This document shows, in pieces, positions 45,358-56,655 of a stretch of DNA of 64,000 bases. The position numbers and the translations under genes are program-made. The notes under the pieces were generated by a model. The model saw nothing but the letters and a program-made list of their open reading frames with translations, did not search any database and was not told the DNA's origin. Each line of letters starts with the position of its first letter. The first letter of the stretch is position 1. The DNA is from Parapristionchus giblindavisi (taxonomy: Eukaryota > Nematoda > Chromadorea > Rhabditida > Diplogasteridae), in assembly GCA_943737045.1 (NCBI GenBank), contig CALSFV010000004.1, positions 1-64,000 on the forward strand, in the 5' to 3' direction.

Positions 45358-46641
45358 TGAACAATCTGCTGCTGCCCGCGAACGCGATGAAGATATATCA
45401 GATGATGATTATCGATTGAACTATCGATTTTATCCGGATATCGATTTGCCCGACGGTACCGTATACTGCCATTGATCCGTGATGATTATTGATTTCTTAG
45501 AGATCGATGGTCGATTCTCTGTGATACAGCAGCGACTAGATGAGGAGAACGAGGAGTTGGCGATGGCTCATTTGGTTATTTTGTTGTATGATGATAAAGA
45601 GCAAAGATCAAAGATCATCTTCGGAGATTAGTCATTTTGGAAAAAAACCTGCTCATTGTCTGTTAAAAAAACTATCTTTCTCGTTATTTTTTAAAGATCA
45701 TATAAGTCATTTATTTTTCGGATTCTACTCCCAACATCATCTTCATCATCTTCATTTTATCATACAAATTGCTTAACCCGTCGATCGATAGCCATGTGCG
45801 AGGTGGATACGGTAGCATTGAGCAGAGCAATGGACAATGACTACGGTAGGTGGATATTGATTTGCAATCCTTATTGATCTGAACGCCTTTTAGATGGATC
45901 AATAAGATCTTTCGATACAGTACTCGGACCGATACTTCACGAGATGCTTCATGCGTTGATGGTGCCGCACACCATGGTGCTTTGTCGATTTCTGTCTTTT
46001 TCCAAATTCCCCTTTAGTGGAAAAAATGCTGAATCGAGCACTTTCTGTAGTTTATCAATAACCCTTTCAGAATGGACTTATGGCTGATGGTGTGCTGGAG
46101 ATGAGTCGATATGAAGAGGTATTGATTGATTGAAAGGTAGATCAGTGAATATCGTTTTATTACAGAATCCACCTGGGCGCAATCTCGGCAACGTTGAGTG
46201 CGCGATACTCCGACATCATCCGGTGTTGCTACCGTATCCGTGAGTGCCCAGAGTGTTGTGGGCGATATTTCCGATTTCTTTTAGGATCGCATCGGATGAA
46301 GTGATATCGAAACGTGTAGGAGAAGACATTATTGAATTTGGTCCCGGCGTGGTTTACGCGGTCGTTGTGAGGAATACGGTAGCTCAAAGATCGATCGATT
46401 GGGAGGTTTGTTCTTTTGACCTGCGATCTATTATTATCGATTTTGGCAGAATTCTGAATCGGCAACAAGGAGGGTGTCATCTTTACGAGAAGGCGACTTG
46501 CTGGTGGCATGTACCAGGTAATCAATTTTAAAGGCACACCACAAGCTAATTTTACCCTCTTTTACTCATCTATAATTTATGTCTTTCAGGAACTCGGTTA
46601 GATGTGTTTCTGGTTGGGAGAAATGGACTATTGAAGGATGA
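45358..46641 (+). CDS. unrecognised gene family, copy 1 (at least 214 residues)
   Basis: Nine exons join in phase: 45358-45455, 45501-45574, 45803-45845, 45894-45961, 46071-46118, 46166-46239, 46285-46405, 46450-46517, 46590-46641 (TGA). It opens EQSAAARERDEDISDDDYRL..YPDIDLPDEIDGRFSV. It then has two short acidic/Ala helices (DEENEELAMAHL, VDTVALSRAMDNDY) that faintly resemble ubiquitin-interacting motifs, and SFDTVLGPILHEMLHALM with a formal HExxH. The well-conserved C-terminal part reads NPPGRNLGNVECAILRHH, GEDIIEFGPGVVYAVVVRN and SSLREGDLLVACTRNSVRCV. No in-frame ATG precedes exon 1, so a 5' exon is missing or lies at 44939. Exon 3 could begin at 45794 (ATGTGC) as a start. I do not know the family. 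Confidence 0.7.
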
Positions 46642-49152
46642 TATGCGTGATACTTACCGTACTACCGTACTCAATCGACACACTAGAGAACCATTGATAT
46701 TGAGTGATATTAAAGATGACACTGTTCACTGTTGTAAGAATATAAAGAAAAGTTTTAAACTTATTTATGCTTACACAGCACCCAAAAACATTCAAGAAAA
46801 CAAACGTTCTGGGAATGTTAACCGATGTGTTATCCACTATGCCATGGGTCCTTGTTATGCAAAACGTCAAATTGTCTATATATACTCACGTGAACTTCCA
46901 CATATATACCGATGTATGGCTCCGCCCATTTCTGGTGGACCCTATGTATATACCGATTTAGACTCCGCCCTTTTAACTTCGCGGGGTTGGACACCACATA
47001 CCAATGTGAACACACCCAAACATCTTTATCAATTCAAGAAAGAAGACCGCCAGACGACGCGTCCTGAGAGAAAATCCAGCGAGATCCGTTCTTCTAAGGA
47101 CCGTGAAGCAGATGATCGATGACGATAGCGACAACCATCTGACCTCAACATCAACGATGATGAAGATGATTCGACCTGTAGTTGAATATAAAGTTAGAAT
47201 GGGTACAACAGTTTCTACTAAGGCCACTAAGTACCTTGGAGCGTAGATGACATTGAAGTTTGTCATCTTCGACGATGTCCAGAAGACCCATGGTATCAGG
47301 CCCTTAAATGGGTTTGGAATGATTTAAACGAACGTCTAAACTAATAAGTCACTCTCCTCTTGAATCCGAGTTGTTAGTCTTCATCTTCTTCTTCTTCGTA
47401 CATCTTGAATCGTCCCTCCGTTCCTCAGAATCCAAACACCGACTTCGTTGATGATCTTCTTCGGAGAACGTTGATAGAACAGAAGACGACCTACAAATTG
47501 AATAAAATATTAGAATAATAATTATAACTTTGGAAATGTTCTCATAACTATGTAAACTTTTTGGTCTCTGTCAATGGTAAGCATTGAAGGATGAATAGGA
47601 TACTGGCAAAGATTTTTTGTTCTTTTTTTCAAAATTGTTGTAGTATATATTCAATATAATGCAGTGTTCGAAAGAAACGTAACGAAAAGAGACGTAAATT
47701 CGTAAATTCACCTAGATATAATAATGTTGGATAATATGCGAATTGGAATACAATGGATGAATCGATAGACAACAACTATGATAATATATGCAAATGAAAA
47801 CATGAGATCGATAGAGACAGAAAGGGAAAGACTGAGGATAATGATAAAAGCAGAGAGAGAGAGGTAGAGGGGGAGGATCGTCCGTTCAGAAACACCGTTC
47901 TGAATAGGGAATTGCGAGAATTCTGGTAAATGAGCCGTATTTACGACAGAAGCACTGAACCGGACTGTCGAAATGGAGAAGATTAGAGACAGAAGGGGTA
48001 AAGAGGGAGAGACACTGATTGAATATTGATCGACATAGCACGAAAGAACGTAGCGACACGTGTCTTAGTTGAAATTGGAGGGGAAATGACAGAGAGTTGA
48101 GAGAACCAATGATAGATAAACAATATGGACGGTAGATCACTCTGATCAAAGTATCATCCTATTGTTATGGGATGGTGGTTTGATCAGAGGAGAGAGTGTC
48201 CAGACAGAAGAGAGTACAGACAGAGACAGAGAGAGAGAGTGAGAGAGTATGGATAATTGAGAGAGTACAAGGAATGAAAGACAGCACGTGAATATGATCT
48301 ATCATCGATATTGTTTAGGAATCGCTGCAGACCTTCCATTCTTCCCGCCAAATTCATAGAAGGCACATGTTGCTACACTTGTTTTCGTAATTTTGCTTTC
48401 TCCGTCCATCTCCCTTCGACCTCTACCTCTCTATCATGGTCCTATATCTAATACCTTAGTTCAGTCTTAGTTGATTTTACGCCGTTTTCAATAGTCTGGA
48501 CTGAGATATTTTCGTCGCTTCTTTGATTGATTCCTCCCTTTCTCTATCTATAGAACATCCAAGATATATCTTCCTTACATACTATCCTAGTCGGCATTTC
48601 ATTGACCACGTTTTCCATCTACTCCTCGTTCTACGTCTGTTCAAATTAATCTTTGATCTTTTTATGCCTTTCTCCGTCTCTTACATCGTGTTCTTCTTTA
48701 CTTTCGAACATTGTCCTTTTCGTATTATTTCGATCAATATTTATTCAATGTCTCTCCCTCTTTACCTCCATCTCTCTGTACCCATCTCTATTTCGATCTC
48801 CTGTATTTCGATATTTGATAATTTCTCCCTTTGAAACCATAAATGGTGCCCATGTTCCGAAATTTCCGCATATTCCTCTACCTCTCTATTCCTCCTCTCT
48901 TTCTCCATGTCTCTACCAATCAATCTTTGTTCTCTTTCCCATTGCATACTTTTATTGTCTATCCATTCATCCATTGTATTCCAATTTGCGTATGATACAT
49001 CATTATCTTATATATACCACGTGGTCCAGTCTTGTTAATGTCTTTTGCAGCTTTCGGTCGTCTTCTTTCCTCTCGTTTCCCGTGTTGCCTTTGTCGTTAA
49101 GCTTTACCTCCTGTCCCAATCTCTACAGCGAAATCATTGAAATCTTTTTCAG

Positions 49153-49784
49153 AGCGAGCATCACTACGTGCCCGGTGGCATCAGCGAGAATCGGCAAGGA
49201 CAACGACATCAGCGACAAGAATCAGAGGGACCACGTCGCCGTTGCACAAGACGGGCAAATGTCGTGATGGAAGTCGTCAAACGTATGAATGGTACGAACC
49301 TTACATCAGTATTCTTCATGCATCGTTACATTTGCCTTCCTCTCCCACCATGCTACATTTGCTTTGTCACGTCGATGTACGCAGAGTTTTGGATCCCATG
49401 TGGAAAACCCTGAGCGTCCATAGTACGAAGCTACCGCCATGATCAATGTTTGGCTTCACATTATACAGTTACCCATGTCGCTCATTCTTTTCCACTTGAA
49501 CCCAATGCCCAACGCACACCTGACCTCTTTGTAGCAAAAACCTTTACATGGTGGTAAGATGAATGTCACGATGTCCACTTGTGCCATGTTTTAAAGTTGC
49601 AAAATGGAACGAAAGGAGAAGAGAGATTGTTACTGATTAGTGGAGATTCGTCTCTTTTCTTTCGATGCTCTCGAACACTGCATCATATTGAATATGTATT
49701 ATAACAATTTTGAAGGCCTAATTATTATTCTAATACATTGTTCATTTTGTAGGTCGTCCCTCCTCCTGCTCAACCAACGTCTGA
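49153..49784 (+). CDS. exon-like segment captured in the fold-back right arm (copy 1)
   Basis: Exon 49153-49291 follows AATCTTTTTCAG and ends AATG|GTACGA. It reads SEHHYVPGGISENRQGQRHQ, a basic stretch, then NVVMEVVKRMN. It joins in phase to 49753-49784 (TTTTGTAG|GT CGT CCC) giving RPSSCSTNV and a stop. The first exon lies in the segment that has no counterpart in the left arm. This may be a host gene fragment picked up by the element or the element's own gene remnant. No family recognised; expression unknown. Confidence 0.35.
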
Positions 49785-50299
49785 AGGAGATCATCAACGA
49801 CGTCGTGATTGAATTACGAAGATTAGAGCGATGATTCCAGATGACTCGGATTCATGAGGAGAGTTTCTTAATAGTTTAGACGTTAGTTTAAACCATTCCA
49901 AACCCATTTCAGGGCCTGGTACCGTGGGTCTTCTCGACGTCTTCAAACATGACGAATATCAATCTCCATTGTCATCTGCGCTCCAAGATACTTACTAGTT
50001 AGTAGTTAGTGGTCTTGTTAGTGGAAAGGCCAAATCGTTGTATCCATTCTAACTTCGCATACAACAACAGGTCGAATCATCTTCATCGCCGTTGATGATG
50101 AGGTCAGATGGTCATCGCTATCATCATCGATCATCTGCTTCACGGTCTTCAGAAGAACGAATTTCGCAGGATCTTCTCTCAAGATGCGTCGTCTGGCTAT
50201 CTTCTTACTAAGATTGATAAAGATTCTTGGGTGTGTTAACATTGGTGTGTGGTGTCCAACCCCGCGAAGTTAAAAGGGCGGAGTCAAAATCGGTATATA

Positions 50300-50899
50300 C
50301 CGTCAAAACGAAAAAAAAGTGAAACATTTGTCAAAAATTTTGACAAATTTTGACAAAAGTTCACAAGATTTTGAAAAAATTGGATCATGATTTCTAAACG
50401 CGGTTGCTAGTTTTTTATTAGATAATAGAGTATTTGAGCATCTCTGGGCATGCCTAATTTACCTATGAAGAAATTGTTTAAAATAAATCACTGTGAACGC
50501 TGTTTTGTGAAACTGGTATACGGTAGGATTTTCTACAGTATACCACTTTTGCAGCCTGATCTTAGCCAAGGTCCAAACAGTGCAAATTCGCTATAGGAAG
50601 TCAGGTAATGCTAGATGTAAATAAATATATCCACGATTAGACGAAAAAAGCTCGAAAGCAGCAGTTTTACAGTAAGATTCTACAGTATGCTACAGTATAC
50701 CAATTCTGCTCCGGAGCGTTCCCGATTAATTTTTTCACTTATGTCGTACATAACTGCATTGGGCAAACACATCCACAATAAAAAAAACCTTAGATAATAT
50801 CATCAAGATCGTGAAAAAGGCTGAAACAGGGAATCTTGTGAACTTTTGTCAAAATTTTTCAAAAATTTTGACAAATGTCACTTTTTTTCGTTTTGACGG
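50300..50899. mobile_element. 600-base MITE with TA target duplication, nested (copy 1)
   Basis: Ends CCGTCAAAACGAAAAAAAAG and its complement are inverted, continuing through TTTGTCAAAAATTTTGACAAA and AGTTCACAAGATT. TA flanks it on both sides (50298-50299, 50900-50901). The empty site is visible in the left arm (GTGGACCCTATGTATATACCGA near 46936-46957), so the insertion can be read directly. A TA duplication suggests a Tc1/mariner-type derivative. Confidence 0.9.
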
Positions 50900-50984
50900 T
50901 ACATGGGGTCCACCAGAAATGGGCGGAGCCATACATCGGTACATATGAGTATATGTAGACACCATGACGTTTTACATAATATGT

Positions 50985-51060
50985 ACCCATGGCCTAGTGG
51001 ATAACATACCGGTTAACAAGTACGACCCGTTTATTGTCTCGAACGTTCGATCCCCAGTCA
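50985..51060 (+). repeat. tRNA-like sequence at the fold-back terminus (copy 1)
   Basis: ATGGCCTAGTGGATAAC matches a tRNA A box and GTTCGATCC (51045-51053) a B box, about 55 bases apart. Stems do not pair as in a functional tRNA. Other instances: 58488-58563 (plus) and 63080-63157 (minus). Probably a tRNA-derived, SINE-like module. Confidence 0.6.
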
Positions 51061-51062
51061 GA

Positions 51063-51403
51063 TCTTGATTATTTTTTGATCATTTTTGTATGTCTTTTCA
51101 GCGCACTAACTTTCAACATATATTCATGTGAAAGCAATATGTATGTATACAATTGACGGTGACTGAATTTGAGAACAACAAATATGCATATACTTTTTGT
51201 TAGATTTTCCCGCACACGACCAAGTATACATCCCTTATAATAATAGATCACCATGACTACGAGTGGTTATCATACATAATTCGGTTATCATTCATCGGTT
51301 CTCATGCGACCGATGATTATGGGGTTTCAACGGAATCACGTTAGTGAACAGCTAGTGAATTTTACTTAAATTATATTTTATTATTTTATTTTACTTAAAA
51401 GTG
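51063..51403. other. spacer between fold-back element and unit 2
   Basis: AT-rich, no gene. Contains an imperfect short palindrome (ATCATTCATCGGTTCTCATGC...CCGATGATTAT, 51289-51321). Confidence 0.6.
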
Positions 51404-52460
51404 CAGATTTAGCAACACAAGATCGCCTGGTTGATTTTGACCGTTTAACTTTATTTATTTATTCGTCGCTTTTTAGGTGTATTACCGGAGATACCCAATA
51501 CGCGGCCTTCCTTCCTTTCTCCTTACATGGGTGCTCCAAACCATGCGTCACAAGCCCCGCCCACACCCATATCCCCCGAACAGACACACAAGTACACACA
51601 CGCAATCTTATTTATATACATTACGCGGTCTGTCCGTGCTTTTGTATGATCCTGTCTCTATGTCCGCTGTTTGGTGTGTCTTTCAGTTCGATTTCAAATG
51701 CCGCCCACTTTTTATCGATTTCCCCCGTCCCTCGTTACGCTTGGCTGTACACTTTTTTCTGCCACTACTATTACTACTGTAGCTTTGAGCTCCCCCAACT
51801 CTCTATTCCATTTTTTGTCCTGTAAATAGTGTAGCTCCTTCTCTAGCATATATAAATAATATCATCCTCATCAACCCAATCAATCAATAAATCAATATCA
51901 CCCCTGATTCCTTTCCCTGACGAAATATCGATCGACTACGGTTTCTTGCTTCACAGATTGTGTCTAGTTGTCTGCGCTCTCTCTTCCTTCTCTCCTTTCC
52001 TCTCTATCTCTTTGATTTTAATGTTCCACTCTTATCGTCATGATTCCGTTGTTCTCACACACTTCCATGATATAGCAGATCACCGATTTTATTCGTCAGA
52101 ACAGTTCTATCTTCTTCATTGTATCCTCATTGCTCCATGCTATCCCCTTACTCTTTCTACTTTTTATCCTCTCAACAACAAAATGACGTGTGAATAGACT
52201 GGCCCATCAATCAATATTTCCCCCATTGGATTGTCGAAAATCGATAATTTGACCTACCGTTGGGAATACCGTACACAGTGCTTACCGTATGCGTAGTGTG
52301 CTTTATTGTATTCAGTGGCCGTTGCACTCGCTACCGTAACCCTGCCATTTCCATCCAGGACCTTTTCTTGTTTATTGATGATGCGTTGTTCGTTCGTTTT
52401 TCTTCACCAAACACATAATACAATTCGAATAAATATATGAATTGAAAGGGTATCTAAGCT
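51404..52460 (+). pseudogene. truncated copy of the coiled-coil gene's 3' end (unit 2)
   Basis: Starts in the copied last intron (AGTGCAGATTTAGC...CGCTTTTTAG). It keeps the first 11 bases of the last exon (GTGTATTACCG, 51477-51487) and then jumps to 3'-UTR sequence equivalent to 43548. A 226-base deletion (43322-43547 equivalent) removed the stop codon, the CaaX end and early UTR. The resulting 101-residue open frame is a fusion of that remnant with UTR and is not a gene. Confidence 0.85.
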
Positions 52461-52860
52461 TTACAACAAGATATGAAGTTTTACCGTAGTTTTAGTCGGT
52501 ATACGGTACTCCTCATTTATCAGTACGACTAGGATGAATAATGGGCAGAGCCAATGATGAATTATCGATTGATTTTATGAGAAGATTGATGGAACTGTCG
52601 GACTGGGTCATTAGATGATATGCGATATTTTTCTTCGTTTAAAACTTGAAATAATTATGCACGACTGTTTATGAGAGAAGAAGAAATATGAGTGAAACAT
52701 ATTCAATTTGTCGTCTAGACTCTTCATATTTCGGGTTCATATGTGCAATGGATTATGATATGTTTCACCGGTTTAATATTTTCTTGAAATGTGGTTAAAT
52801 TCTTCAATATGAACCTCAGGGCTCTCAGAAAAAAAGAATAATAAACGAAATTGTCTACAG
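52461..52860 (+). other. intergenic stretch before copy 2
   Basis: Equivalent of 44525-45357 but shorter (about 430 bases missing, including the MITE). Contains the MSETYSICRLDSS-like frame at about 52690. In this unit the frame runs open from 52799 into exon 1 of the unrecognised gene (EPQGSQKKRIINEIVYS), so exon 1 may begin earlier here. Confidence 0.4.
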
Positions 52861-54144
52861 TGAACAATCTGCTGCTGCCCGCGAAAGCGATGAAGATATA
52901 TCAGATGACGATTATCGATTGCACTATCGATTTTATCCGGATATCGATTTGCCCGACGGTACCGTATACTGCCATTGATCCGTGATGATTATTGATTTCT
53001 TAGAGATCGATGGTCGATTCTCTGTGATACAGCAGCGACTAGATGAGGAGAACGAGGAGTTGGCGATGGCTCATTTGGTTATTTTGTTGTATGATGATAA
53101 AGAGCAAAGATCAAAGATCATCTTCGGAGATTAGTCATTTTGGAAAAAAACCTGCTCATTGTCTGTTAAAAAAACTATCTTTCTCGTTATTTTTTAAAGA
53201 TCATATAAGTCATTTATTTTTCGGATTCTACTCCCAACATCATCTTCATCATCTTCATTTTATCATACAAATTGCTTAACCCGTCGATCGATAGCCATGT
53301 GCGAGGTGGATACGGTAGCATTGAGCAGAGCAATGGACAATGACTACGGTAGGTGGATATTGATTTGCAATCCTTATTGATCTGAACGCCTTTTAGATGG
53401 ATCAATAAGATCTTTCGATACAGTACTCGGACCGATACTTCACGAGATGCTTCATGCGTTGATGGTGCCGCACACCATGGTGCTTTGTCGATTTCTGTCT
53501 TTTTCCAAATTCCCCTTTAGTGGAAAAAATGCTGAATCGAGCACTTTCTGTAGTTTATCAATAACCCTTTCAGAATGGACTTATGGCTGATGGTGTGCTG
53601 GAGATGAGTCGATATGAAGAGGTATTGATTGATTGAAAGGTAGATCAGTGAATATCGTTTTATTACAGAATCCACCTGGGCGCAATCTCGGCAACGTTGA
53701 GTGCGCGATACTCCGACATCATCCGGTGTTGCTACCGTATCCGTGAGTGCCCAGAGTGTTGTGGGCGATATTTCCGATTTCTTTTAGGATCGCATCGGAT
53801 GAAGTGATATCGAAACGTGTAGGAGAAGACATTATTGAATTTGGTCCCGGCGTGGTTTACGCGGTCGTTGTGAGGAATACGGTAGCTCAAAGATCGATCG
53901 ATTGGGAGGTTTGTTCTTTTGACCTGCGATCTATTATTATCGATTTTGGCAGAATTCTGAATCGGCAACAAGGAGGGTGTCATCTTTACGAGAAGGCGAC
54001 TTGCTGGTGGCATGTACCAGGTAATCAATTTTAAAGGCACACCACAAGCTAATTTTACCCTCTTTTACTCATCTATAATTTATGTCTTTCAGGAACTCGG
54101 TTAGATGTGTTTCTGGTTGGGAGAAATGGACTATTGAAGGATGA
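52861..54144 (+). CDS. unrecognised gene family, copy 2
   Basis: Same exon structure as copy 1 shifted by 7,503: 52861-52958, 53004-53077, 53306-53348, 53397-53464, 53574-53621, 53669-53742, 53788-53908, 53953-54020, 54093-54144. I saw differences only in exon 1 (ARESDED for ARERDED; YRLHYR for YRLNYR; one silent change), where this copy matches copy 3. From exon 2 on the two proteins are identical. If the duplication is real, both copies could be active; no disabling change is visible in either. Confidence 0.7.
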
Positions 54145-56655
54145 TATGCGTGATACTTACCGTACTACCGTACTCAATCGACACACTAGAGAACCATTGA
54201 TATTGAGTGATATTAAAGATGACACTGTTCACTGTTGTAAGAATATAAAGAAAAGTTTTAAACTTATTTATGCTTACACAGCACCCAAAAACATTCAAGA
54301 AAACAAACGTTCTGGGAATGTTAACCGATGTGTTATCCACTATGCCATGGGTCCTTGTTATGCAAAACGTCAAATTGTCTATATATACTCACGTGAACTT
54401 CCACATATATACCGATGTATGGCTCCGCCCATTTCTGGTGGACCCTATGTATATACCGATTTAGACTCCGCCCTTTTAACTTCGCGGGGTTGGACACCAC
54501 ATACCAATGTGAACACACCCAAACATCTTTATCAATTCAAGAAAGAAGACCGCCAGACGACGCGTCCTGAGAGAAAATCCAGCGAGATCCGTTCTTCTAA
54601 GGACCGTGAAGCAGATGATCGATGACGATAGCGACAACCATCTGACCTCAACATCAACGATGATGAAGATGATTCGACCTGTAGTTGAATATAAAGTTAG
54701 AATGGGTACAACAGTTTCTACTAAGGCCACTAAGTACCTTGGAGCGTAGATGACATTGAAGTTTGTCATCTTCGACGATGTCCAGAAGACCCATGGTATC
54801 AGGCCCTTAAATGGGTTTGGAATGATTTAAACGAACGTCTAAACTAATAAGTCACTCTCCTCTTGAATCCGAGTTGTTAGTCTTCATCTTCTTCTTCTTC
54901 GTACATCTTGAATCGTCCCTCCGTTCCTCAGAATCCAAACACCGACTTCGTTGATGATCTTCTTCGGAGAACGTTGATAGAACAGAAGACGACCTACAAA
55001 TTGAATAAAATATTAGAATAATAATTATAACTTTGGAAATGTTCTCATAACTATGTAAACTTTTTGGTCTCTGTCAATGGTAAGCATTGAAGGATGAATA
55101 GGATACTGGCAAAGATTTTTTGTTCTTTTTTTCAAAATTGTTGTAGTATATATTCAATATAATGCAGTGTTCGAAAGAAACGTAACGAAAAGAGACGTAA
55201 ATTCGTAAATTCACCTAGATATAATAATGTTGGATAATATGCGAATTGGAATACAATGGATGAATCGATAGACAACAACTATGATAATATATGCAAATGA
55301 AAACATGAGATCGATAGAGACAGAAAGGGAAAGACTGAGGATAATGATAAAAGCAGAGAGAGAGAGGTAGAGGGGGAGGATCGTCCGTTCAGAAACACCG
55401 TTCTGAATAGGGAATTGCGAGAATTCTGGTAAATGAGCCGTATTTACGACAGAAGCACTGAACCGGACTGTCGAAATGGAGAAGATTAGAGACAGAAGGG
55501 GTAAAGAGGGAGAGACACTGATTGAATATTGATCGACATAGCACGAAAGAACGTAGCGACACGTGTCTTAGTTGAAATTGGAGGGGAAATGACAGAGAGT
55601 TGAGAGAACCAATGATAGATAAACAATATGGACGGTAGATCACTCTGATCAAAGTATCATCCTATTGTTATGGGATGGTGGTTTGATCAGAGGAGAGAGT
55701 GTCCAGACAGAAGAGAGTACAGACAGAGACAGAGAGAGAGAGTGAGAGAGTATGGATAATTGAGAGAGTACAAGGAATGAAAGACAGCACGTGAATATGA
55801 TCTATCATCGATATTGTTTAGGAATCGCTGCAGACCTTCCATTCTTCCCGCCAAATTCATAGAAGGCACATGTTGCTACACTTGTTTTCGTAATTTTGCT
55901 TTCTCCGTCCATCTCCCTTCGACCTCTACCTCTCTATCATGGTCCTATATCTAATACCTTAGTTCAGTCTTAGTTGATTTTACGCCGTTTTCAATAGTCT
56001 GGACTGAGATATTTTCGTCGCTTCTTTGATTGATTCCTCCCTTTCTCTATCTATAGAACATCCAAGATATATCTTCCTTACATACTATCCTAGTCGGCAT
56101 TTCATTGACCACGTTTTCCATCTACTCCTCGTTCTACGTCTGTTCAAATTAATCTTTGATCTTTTTATGCCTTTCTCCGTCTCTTACATCGTGTTCTTCT
56201 TTACTTTCGAACATTGTCCTTTTCGTATTATTTCGATCAATATTTATTCAATGTCTCTCCCTCTTTACCTCCATCTCTCTGTACCCATCTCTATTTCGAT
56301 CTCCTGTATTTCGATATTTGATAATTTCTCCCTTTGAAACCATAAATGGTGCCCATGTTCCGAAATTTCCGCATATTCCTCTACCTCTCTATTCCTCCTC
56401 TCTTTCTCCATGTCTCTACCAATCAATCTTTGTTCTCTTTCCCATTGCATACTTTTATTGTCTATCCATTCATCCATTGTATTCCAATTTGCGTATGATA
56501 CATCATTATCTTATATATACCACGTGGTCCAGTCTTGTTAATGTCTTTTGCAGCTTTCGGTCGTCTTCTTTCCTCTCGTTTCCCGTGTTGCCTTTGTCGT
56601 TAAGCTTTACCTCCTGTCCCAATCTCTACAGCGAAATCATTGAAATCTTTTTCAG

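Larger units (their letters stand above)
46790..51062. mobile_element. large fold-back transposon, copy 1 (about 4.3 kb)
   Basis: The left arm (46790 to about 48060) is repeated in reverse complement in the right arm (about 48680-51062). Matching phrases include AACTTCGCGGGGTTGGACACC, TCCGCCCATTTCTGGTGG, CATTGTATTCCAATT(C/T)GC and GGGAGAGACA(C/T)TGA. The loop is about 0.6 kb. The right arm has two segments absent from the left: a 600-base MITE (50300-50899) and about 0.6 kb (49022-49642) with an exon-like frame. The outer end of the right arm is tRNA-like (50985-51060); the left equivalent is decayed. No transposase is visible. Frames of 60-204 residues across it are mostly mirror or CT-rich artefacts. 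Confidence 0.8.
45420..52922 (+). repeat. recent tandem duplication, unit 1 (7,503 bases)
   Basis: Every landmark I compared recurs exactly 7,503 bases downstream (for example 45540/53043, 46604/54107, 51477/58980). The only differences I found are two adjacent-region substitutions at 50879-50880 (TC) against 58382-58383 (AA). The left limit is set by mismatches at 45383, 45406 and 45419, the right limit by a mismatch at 60473. The exchange therefore lies in the 47-base tract 45420-45466 shared by all three copies. Confidence 0.92.

Noticed and set aside
45894..45961. Calling the unrecognised gene a zinc metallopeptidase (SprT-like) from HEMLH
   Set aside because: Only a five-residue motif fits; flanking residues do not match SprT/Spartan, and no third ligand is visible.
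46604..47122. 172-residue frame (repeated at 54107-54625)
   Set aside because: It starts in another frame over the last exon of the unrecognised gene and runs through the left arm of the fold-back element; the splicing-based frame stops at 46641.
48653..49267. 204-residue frame inside the fold-back element (repeated at 56156)
   Set aside because: Mostly CT-rich arm sequence mirrored by a minus-strand frame in the other arm; its last part is a shadow of the exon-like frame at 49153.
50985..51060. tRNA gene at the end of the fold-back arm
   Set aside because: B box is perfect but stems do not fold; the same sequence occurs at each copy's terminus and decayed in the other arm.
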